Shown here: in pieces, positions 1-5,123 of the stretch | Numbering within the stretch: the stretch's first letter is position 1 | Layout: each line of letters starts with the position of its first letter | Assembly (NCBI GenBank): GCA_007128525.1 | Contig: SKXG01000243.1 | Location: 1-5,123 of the forward strand | Reading direction: 5' to 3' | From: Pseudomonadales bacterium | Lineage (GTDB): Bacteria > Pseudomonadota > Gammaproteobacteria > Pseudomonadales > Azotimanducaceae | DNA length: 5,123 nucleotides | Program-made: the position numbers and the translations under genes | Notes under the pieces: model-generated | Seen by the model: the letters and a program-made list of their open reading frames with translations, nothing else | Told to the model about the DNA's origin: nothing | Database searches by the model: none

Positions 1-456
1 ATTATCATCAAGAAAATGATCGGACAAGGTGATGGATTCCTGAAGATATCCTCCGCCATTGCCACGCAGGTCAAGTATAAGATTTCTCATCTTCAACCTC
101 TTGAGCTTTGCAAGAGCTTCTTCAAATTCCTTGACGGTAGTAAAGGAAAACCTGTTAAGACGGATATAACCTGTTTCATTGTCCACCATATAGGCGGCAT
201 CGAGGCTGTGTATCGGGATTTTGTCACGGGTGATTGTAAAATCGATGAGCGAGGAAGAATTACGCCTTTTAACAGTCACTGTGACAACCGTGCCCTTTTC
301 GCCCATGAGCTTTTCACGAACCTCATTGTTGGTAATACCGACTCCTGCCACTTTTTCTGAATCAATCATTACGATCCTGTCGCCTGACTGAATGCCGACT
401 CTTTCTGAAGGGCCTCCGGATATGGGTGAGATTATATAGATTGTATCATTCAGAAG
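1..456 (-). other. PDZ plus partial S41 (carboxy-terminal processing protease) segment, Bacteroidota-like
   Basis: Residues 90-241 read as the middle of a C-terminal processing peptidase. A PDZ domain (about 94-170) contains SPISGGPSERVGIQSGDRI, ITNNEVREKLMGEKGT and a basic VTVKRR strand. It is followed by TRDKIPIHSLDAAYMVD, GYIRLNRFSFTTVKEFEEAL and the S41 core motif NLILDLRGNGGGYLQ (DLRGNGGG at 218-225). Full proteins have an N-terminal signal or anchor and a helical region before the PDZ, ending in a GIGVQFN-like stretch; all of that except the last motif is missing. The catalytic serine motif lies beyond the window edge. From memory, the closest sequences are Bacteroidota S41 proteases. 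The segment is AT-richer than the rest of the window (51 G+C in the first 120 bases). It probably comes from a different genome than the neighbouring genes. Confidence 0.85.
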
Positions 457-723
457 ATTGAATTGCACGCCTATACCTGCCGCACGGTTCCCCTGGGCAC
501 CCTTGGGTGTCATCCAGATCACCTTTCCCGCGACCGGAATTTTCTCCGCTTCATCCATCAGGTTCAGCAGCATGAAAACTTCATCACCCAGCGTGTAGTC
601 CTTCTTGGTCGGGATGAACAGGCCACCATTGCGGACAAAGGGCATATAGGCGGCGTAGAGCACAGCCTTGTCCTTGATGGACAACGACAAAATCCCGTTC
701 CGACTTGCGCGTCTCTCTGCCAT
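1..723 (-). CDS. Chimeric open frame: PilZ N-terminus joined in frame to a PDZ/S41 peptidase segment (3' end outside window)
   Basis: An uninterrupted frame of 241 codons runs from an ATG at 723-721 to the window edge. Residues 1-88 match type IV pilus PilZ; residues 90-241 match the PDZ and early catalytic part of a carboxy-terminal processing protease. An in-frame TAG lies at 777-775, and no ATG, GTG or TTG lies between it and 723, so this start is well defined, although no strong ribosome-binding site precedes it. The N-terminus (MAERRASRNG) is polar and lacks a signal peptide, as expected for cytoplasmic PilZ but not for an exported S41 protease. The S41 catalytic Ser/Lys region is not in the window. 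The frame is certain as sequence. I infer that the protein is probably not a natural product but the result of a chimeric join near 457-477. A genuine PilZ-protease fusion is the alternative. Confidence 0.7.
   Translation of the reverse strand, partial: MAERRASRNGILSLSIKDKAVLYAAYMPFVRNGGLFIPTKKDYTLGDEVFMLLNLMDEAEKIPVAGKVIWMTPKGAQGNRAAGIGVQFNLLNDTIYIISPISGGPSERVGIQSGDRIVMIDSEKVAGVGITNNEVREKLMGEKGTVVTVTVKRRNSSSLIDFTITRDKIPIHSLDAAYMVDNETGYIRLNRFSFTTVKEFEEALAKLKRLKMRNLILDLRGNGGGYLQESITLSDHFLDDN
457..723 (-). other. pilZ: PilZ segment (type IV pilus biogenesis PilZ, C-terminus missing)
   Basis: Residues 1-88 carry the recognisable core of the small cytoplasmic PilZ protein needed for type IV pilus assembly: GILSLSIKDKAVLYAAYMPF, then NGGLFIP, GDEVFMLLNLMDE, KIPVAGKVIWMTP and KGAQGNRAAGIGVQF. 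Family members are about 117 residues, so roughly the last 25-30 residues, which normally follow GVQF, are absent and replaced by protease sequence. This PilZ class is known to lack the canonical c-di-GMP-binding motifs and to act through partners such as PilB and FimX. The position 100 nt downstream of holB is the usual one in Pseudomonas-like genomes, so this part belongs with the rest of the cluster. The 724-823 gap shows no clear terminator or promoter that I can defend. Confidence 0.9.
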
Positions 724-823
724 GAGTTGATCAGTCCATTGAATCTGGTGGTTCTGTAGCGGCGCTGGTTCCGGCTATATGCGGGCCGCGAGCGCTATCC
801 TGCACCAGTACAGCATGCCGGGT

Positions 824-1758
824 CTAGCGGCGATGTCTGCGACCCAGATCACGCCAGCGCACCAGCAGGGTTTCCAGCAGCAGGCGTGGGTTCGGGTTCG
901 ACGTACCCTGCACCAACTGCAGCGCGTGCATCAGTTGGTCCTGGCAGTCGAGCAGGTCTTCGGCCGGCAATCCGGCCAGTGAGGCCAGCCTGGGTGATCC
1001 GCCGGTAAGCCGTGCCTGCAGCGCATCAACCACGTAACGAATCCAGCGTCGCAACAGGTCTTCAAGGTCGGCATTGGCAAGTGCATTGGCCAATGCCGCC
1101 GGTGTCTGCCGGCCACTGCGTGCCGTGTCCAACAACGGGCCAACCGGTTCATGTTCTGCGCCCAGCACCTCCAGCAGGGCCAGCGGGGCCGCACCCAGCT
1201 CGAAGCTCAGCGCCTCCAGATCAGCGGGTGCAGGGCCTGGCAACTGTGACCGCACCCAGTCCAGTGCCTCTGCTTCAGTAACCGGGTGCACAGCCAACAG
1301 CATGCAGCGGCTGCGAATAGTCGGTAACAGCTCACCCAGTGCAGACGTGACCAACAGGATGTAGGTGTCGGGCGGCGGCTCTTCCAGGGTCTTCAACAAG
1401 GCGTTGGTGGCCGCTGCGTTCATGGACTCGGCCGCCGTCACCACAGCGACTTTTCGCGGTGCAGCCTGGGGCCGGCGCTGACTGAACTCGCCCAGCTCTC
1501 TGACCAGATCAATCCGGGTCTGGCCGCTCTTGCCATCCGGCTCGATCCAGCGCAAGTCCTGATGGGCCAGCTCCGCGGCCGGCGGTCCCAGACCAGGTTC
1601 GTCAGGGGCCCGGCCAATGACCTGCAGGGCGATCGCATCGGCCAGCAGCAGCTGTCCCCAGCCCGGCGGGCCATGAATCAGCAGGGCATGCGGCAGTGCG
1701 TCGTCAGCCAGTCTGGCTTGCACCTGCTCATAGGCTCCCTGCAGCCAGGGCGCCCACA

Positions 1759-1759
<1 letters not shown>
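824..1759 (-). CDS. holB: DNA polymerase III subunit delta'
   Basis: This is the delta' subunit of the clamp loader, which helps place the beta sliding clamp on DNA. The 311-residue protein opens with MWAPWLQGAYEQVQARL and HALLIHGPPGWGQ, a degenerate Walker A loop (residues 30-36, Gln where Lys would be), as expected because delta' does not hydrolyse ATP. The AAA+ signature continues with KVAVVTAAESMNAAATNALL (103-122), KTLEEPPPDT and the SRC motif (150-152) that contacts the neighbouring ATP site. Oddly, the four-cysteine zinc module that follows the P-loop in E. coli delta' is absent: residues 37-149 contain no cysteine. The ATG overlaps the tmk stop by one base (TGATG), with GGAGG nine bases upstream. 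The stop is TAG at 826-824, 100 nt before pilZ. The C-terminal collar domain is less conserved but of normal length. Confidence 0.95.
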
Positions 1760-2427
<668 letters not shown>

Positions 2428-3426
2428 TCAATCCTCCAGGCCCAGCTGATAGCGCCGCACAGCGGCACGATGGGTGTCATAGTCGCGACTGAAGAAGCTG
2501 CTGCCGTCACCTCGGGCAACGAAAAACAGATATTCCGTATCTGCGGGCTGCACTGCCGCCTGCAGCGCCGCCCGGCCGGGCATGGCGATAGGCGTTGGCG
2601 GAAGTCCGGTACGGGTGTAGGTATTGTACGGATGATCCGCATGCAGAAGCCGGCGGGTGAGCCGGCCATCAAAGTCATCGCCATAGCCGTAGATGACCGT
2701 GGGATCGGTCTGCAGGCGCATGCCCAGCGCCAGCCGCCGGTGGAATACCTGACTCACTTTGGCGCGCTCGTCCGCCCGCCCGGTTTCCTTTTCGATCACC
2801 GACGCCAGGATCAGCGCTTCATAGGGATCTTCAATCTGCAGGCCCACATCACGGCTCGCCCAGGCCTGCTCGAGTTCACGCTGCATGCGCTGGTTGGCGC
2901 GGCGCAGAATCTCTGCATCCGTCGTGCCCCGCGCAAAGACATAGGTATCGGGGAAAAACCAGCCTTCGGCATGGCCTTCGCCCAGGCCAAGGTCGCTGAG
3001 CAAGGTCTGCGGGTCAACCTCATCAAGCGTGTGGCGCAGCTCGGAACGATCGCGCAACACGGCCAGGACGCGGCTCAGCGTCCAGCCCTCCAAAATGGTC
3101 AGGCTGTAGAGCCGCACCCGGCCATCGACGATCTGCTGCAGTGCCTGGGCCGGCGTGGTTCCGGGCGTGAACTCGTATTCCCCGGCTTTGACGTTGGCCG
3201 CCAGCCCGCTGATCCGGCCCCACACCAGAAACGGCAGGCTGTGCCCAATGACATCGGCATCCTGCAGCTGAGCGGTGAGGCTGCGGAAGCTGGCGCCACG
3301 CGGAATGTCGACCACCACAGGCGCGGCGTCCACTCGCGACTGGTGCAACTGCTGCCAACCGTATCCCAACACGGCAAACGTCAGCAGCAACAGGCAGGCA
3401 ACAATTGTCAGACTAATTCGCAGCAA
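2428..3426 (-). CDS. mltG: Endolytic transglycosylase MltG (YceG-like)
   Basis: This inner-membrane enzyme cuts nascent peptidoglycan glycan strands internally and is thought to end strand elongation. The 332-residue protein has one N-terminal membrane segment (about 4-22, LRISLTIVACLLLLTFAVLG) and a LysM-like region (about 36-110, with VDIPRGASFRSLTAQL and VKAGEYEFTPG). The YceG catalytic domain contains EGWFFPDTYVF (154-164), LILASVIEKET (205-215), GMRLQTDPTVIYG (235-247) and YNTYTRTGLPPTPIAMPG. E212 in VIEKET aligns with the catalytic Glu of E. coli MltG. The start is TTG (3426-3424): the frame stays open upstream (reading RRWFRNWAL just before it), but I found no ATG, GTG or TTG over the next 95 bases or so. 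It overlaps the pabC end by 14 nt and has only a weak ribosome-binding site, so translational coupling to pabC is likely. Confidence 0.95.
   Translation of the reverse strand: MLRISLTIVACLLLLTFAVLGYGWQQLHQSRVDAAPVVVDIPRGASFRSLTAQLQDADVIGHSLPFLVWGRISGLAANVKAGEYEFTPGTTPAQALQQIVDGRVRLYSLTILEGWTLSRVLAVLRDRSELRHTLDEVDPQTLLSDLGLGEGHAEGWFFPDTYVFARGTTDAEILRRANQRMQRELEQAWASRDVGLQIEDPYEALILASVIEKETGRADERAKVSQVFHRRLALGMRLQTDPTVIYGYGDDFDGRLTRRLLHADHPYNTYTRTGLPPTPIAMPGRAALQAAVQPADTEYLFFVARGDGSSFFSRDYDTHRAAVRRYQLGLED
2433..2437 (-). promoter_or_regulatory. Ribosome-binding site of tmk
   Basis: GGAGG lies five bases before the GTG start of tmk, within the last codons of mltG. It decides in favour of the non-ATG start immediately after the mltG stop. 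Confidence 0.8.
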
Positions 3427-4252
3427 AGCCCAATTCCGAAACCAGCGTCTGGTAGATACGTCGGGGCATTGTAACGTCCGGCAGCCGCAATGGCCCCGAA
3501 GGCAACACCACTTCTGCCACAGGCCAGAGCCCGATCAGCGCATTGGTCAGGAAACAGCTCTGCGCGCTGTGCAGATCATCCGGACGCAAACGCGTCTCCC
3601 GCACGGGCAAGCCGAGGGGCTGTTGCGTGATTAGATGCTGGCGGAGCACGCCCGCGACACCGGCCATGTCCAGCTTCGGCGTCAACAGCTCACCATCCCG
3701 ATACAGAAAGAGATTGCTGAAGGTGCCTTCAATCAGCCAGCCGTCCGTGTCGCAGACCAGACCCTCCTGAAACGCCGGTGGCTGCCACTCAGCCCGTGCC
3801 AGCACTTGCTCCAGGCGATTCAGATGCTTGAGTCCGGCCAGCGTTGGCTGGCGTGCCAACTGTGTCTGACACAGGCGAACCCGAATGCCACCCGGTTGCG
3901 GTGCCACCGAGTTGGCCGGATAGAGATAGAGAATCAGCCGTGACGCCTGCCCGGCAGGATAACCGTATCCCCGGCCGGTATCGCCACGGGTCAGACAGAG
4001 CTTCAATGTACCCTGGTCGGTGGTATCACAGGCTTGCCGTAGCGAGGCTTCCAACAGGTCGCCGTTCAGCGCGAGGCCCAGGCGATCAGCTCCAGCGCGC
4101 AGGCGGGCCAGGTGCAAAGGCCAGAGTGGAATTCGGCCCTGATGCAAACGCATGGTTTCGAACAGACCATCGCCATACTGGAGCCCCCGATCGGTCACGG
4201 GGACCGTGCTCGCCGGCTGACCATTGATCAGAACCAGTGCAGGCGCATCCAT
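3413..4252 (-). CDS. pabC: Aminodeoxychorismate lyase
   Basis: This PLP enzyme turns 4-amino-4-deoxychorismate into p-aminobenzoate and pyruvate, for folate synthesis in the cytoplasm. The 279-residue protein is a fold-type IV PLP enzyme related to branched-chain aminotransferases. It shows INGQPAS and TDRGLQYGDGLFETMR near the N-terminus (9-35), LTRGDTGRGYGYP (87-99), AGLKHLNRLEQVLARAEW (139-156) with the probable PLP lysine K142, and DGWLIEGTFSNLFLY (170-184), whose EG-SN pattern is typical of the family. The AGLKHLNRLEQVL match to E. coli PabC, together with the place between fabF and mltG, favours lyase over a D-amino acid or branched-chain aminotransferase. The ATG at 4252 gives the expected N-terminus, but no strong Shine-Dalgarno precedes it. 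The TAG stop lies inside the start of mltG. Confidence 0.94.
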   Translation of the reverse strand: MDAPALVLINGQPASTVPVTDRGLQYGDGLFETMRLHQGRIPLWPLHLARLRAGADRLGLALNGDLLEASLRQACDTTDQGTLKLCLTRGDTGRGYGYPAGQASRLILYLYPANSVAPQPGGIRVRLCQTQLARQPTLAGLKHLNRLEQVLARAEWQPPAFQEGLVCDTDGWLIEGTFSNLFLYRDGELLTPKLDMAGVAGVLRQHLITQQPLGLPVRETRLRPDDLHSAQSCFLTNALIGLWPVAEVVLPSGPLRLPDVTMPRRIYQTLVSELGFAAN

Positions 4253-4276
4253 AGCAATTAACCGGCAGGCGCACGA

Positions 4277-4307
4277 GAACCGGGCAACCTGATCGGCCGC
4301 CCGGTTC
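4277..4307 (-). other. Hairpin between fabF and pabC
   Basis: A perfect 9-bp inverted repeat, GAACCGGGC with GCCCGGTTC, has a 13-base loop. In transcript direction it begins 7 bases after the fabF stop and ends 24 bases before the pabC ATG. The bases after the stem (TCTCGTGC) are not a T tract, so it is not a standard intrinsic terminator. It could be a weak attenuator or an RNA-stability or processing element that lowers pabC expression relative to fabF. The repeat is seen directly; its function is inferred. Confidence 0.5.
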
Positions 4308-4314
4308 CCTGTGC

Positions 4315-5123
4315 TCAGTTCAGCGAGCGAAACACCAGGGTGCCATTGGTGCCGCCAAAACCAAAGGAATTGGACAGCGCACCCGTCACCTTCAGCTCTC
4401 TGGCTTGGTTGGGGACGTAGTCCAGATCACAGCCCTCACCGGGGTTGTCCAGGTTGATGGTGGGCGGCGACACCTGGTCCCGCAACGCCAGTACCGAGAA
4501 CACGGCTTCGACCGCGCCAGCAGCACCAAGCAGGTGACCAATCATGGACTTGGTCGAGTTTACGGCCACTTTGGTGTCCGCCCCGAACACCGCCTGAATG
4601 GCTTTGGTTTCGGCGACGTCACCGAGCGGCGTCGACGTGCCATGCGCGTTGATGTATTGCACGTCTTCCGGGTTCATCTGTGCATCCTGAAGCGCATTGC
4701 GCATCGACGCCACGGCACCGGCCCCGTCATCCGGCGGGCTGGTGATATGGTGCGCATCGGCGCTCAAACCAAATCCGACGACTTCGGCATAGATCTTGGC
4801 GCCCCGGGCCTTTGCCCGCTCATACTCTTCCAACACCAGAGCGCCGGCGCCGTCACCCAGTACAAAACCATCGCGATCCCGGTCCCAGGGTCGGCTGGCT
4901 CGAGTCGGGTCATCATTGCGCGTCGACAGTGCCTTCAGTGACGCAAAGCCGGCCACCGTGACTGGTGCCGTGGCCGCTTCGGAACCACCGGCAACCATGA
5001 CATCAGCATCGCCATACTGAATCATTCGCGCAGCGGAGCCGATGCAGTGCGTGCCCGTGGTACAGGCCGTGACAATGGCGATGTTAGGCCCGGCAAAACC
5101 ATACTTGATCGATAAATTACCGG
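4315..5123 (-). CDS. fabF: 3-oxoacyl-[ACP] synthase II, 5' end outside window
   Basis: It condenses malonyl-ACP with acyl-ACP in fatty-acid elongation in the cytoplasm, and KAS II is needed for efficient cis-vaccenate formation. The visible part is 268 residues plus two bases and keeps the whole active site. The nucleophile is Cys20 of the fragment in [16 protein letters not shown], and the two histidines are in [13 protein letters not shown] (His160) and [16 protein letters not shown] (His196). The Cys-His spacings (140 and 176) match E. coli FabF C163, H303 and H340 to within one residue, so about 143 N-terminal residues are missing. The C-terminus [19 protein letters not shown] is complete. 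An internal ATG at 5025 is not the start, because it lies after the nucleophile. FabF rather than FabB is supported by the motifs and by the adjacent pabC and mltG. Confidence 0.97.
   Translation of the reverse strand, partial: GNLSIKYGFAGPNIAIVTACTTGTHCIGSAARMIQYGDADVMVAGGSEAATAPVTVAGFASLKALSTRNDDPTRASRPWDRDRDGFVLGDGAGALVLEEYERAKARGAKIYAEVVGFGLSADAHHITSPPDDGAGAVASMRNALQDAQMNPEDVQYINAHGTSTPLGDVAETKAIQAVFGADTKVAVNSTKSMIGHLLGAAGAVEAVFSVLALRDQVSPPTINLDNPGEGCDLDYVPNQARELKVTGALSNSFGFGGTNGTLVFRSLN

Noticed and set aside
16..360. Plus-strand open frame of 114 codons
   Set aside because: It is the reverse of the PDZ/S41 segment, whose minus-strand translation has clear family motifs.
700..714. RRASR (residues 4-8 of the PilZ segment) resembling the RxxxR c-di-GMP motif
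   Set aside because: Pilus-type PilZ proteins generally lack the motif, the paired D/NxSxxG motif is not present downstream, and the match is short enough to be chance.
724..823. Promoter or small gene between holB and pilZ
   Set aside because: I found no convincing -35/-10 pair. The only short frame from an ATG is about 13 codons, without a supporting ribosome-binding site.
4277..4307. Intrinsic terminator of fabF
   Set aside because: The stem is good, but no T run follows it on the minus strand, so I list it only as a hairpin.
4405..4941. Plus-strand open frame of 178 codons
   Set aside because: It is opposite fabF, which has a complete active site in the other strand, and shows no family likeness.

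Overview
The window is mostly a conserved housekeeping cluster of a fairly GC-rich gammaproteobacterium, all on the minus strand. Reading 5'->3' on that strand, the genes are fabF (5' end cut by the window), pabC, mltG, tmk, holB and the front of pilZ. This order is known from Pseudomonas aeruginosa and relatives, and every protein resembles gammaproteobacterial family members. I do not assign a genus.

Layout: fabF (beta-ketoacyl-ACP synthase II) ends at 4315. A 62-nt gap with a 9-bp hairpin follows. Then come pabC (aminodeoxychorismate lyase), mltG (endolytic murein transglycosylase), tmk (thymidylate kinase) and holB (DNA polymerase III delta'). From pabC to holB the genes overlap or abut (14-nt overlap, zero gap, 1-nt overlap), so they look translationally coupled. 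Start codons include TTG (mltG) and GTG (tmk). After holB there is a 100-nt gap and then a pilZ-type start at 723. The cluster joins fatty-acid elongation, folate synthesis, cell-wall synthesis, dTTP supply and the replication clamp loader. It looks like a growth-related operon rather than a single pathway.

The unusual part is positions 1-723. The minus-strand frame opens as a type IV pilus PilZ protein (residues 1-88) and then, without a stop or frameshift, becomes the PDZ and early S41 protease part of a Bacteroidota-like carboxy-terminal processing protease (residues 90-241, open at the window edge). The switch lies on a short peptide, GIGVQFN, that both families share. Base composition drops across it: I count 51 G+C in bases 1-120, 67 in 481-600 and 83 in 1081-1200. 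The most economical reading is a chimeric join, probably a metagenome assembly artefact at a microhomology. A real domain fusion is possible but less likely. I see no RNA genes, CRISPR arrays, insertion sequences or other mobile elements.
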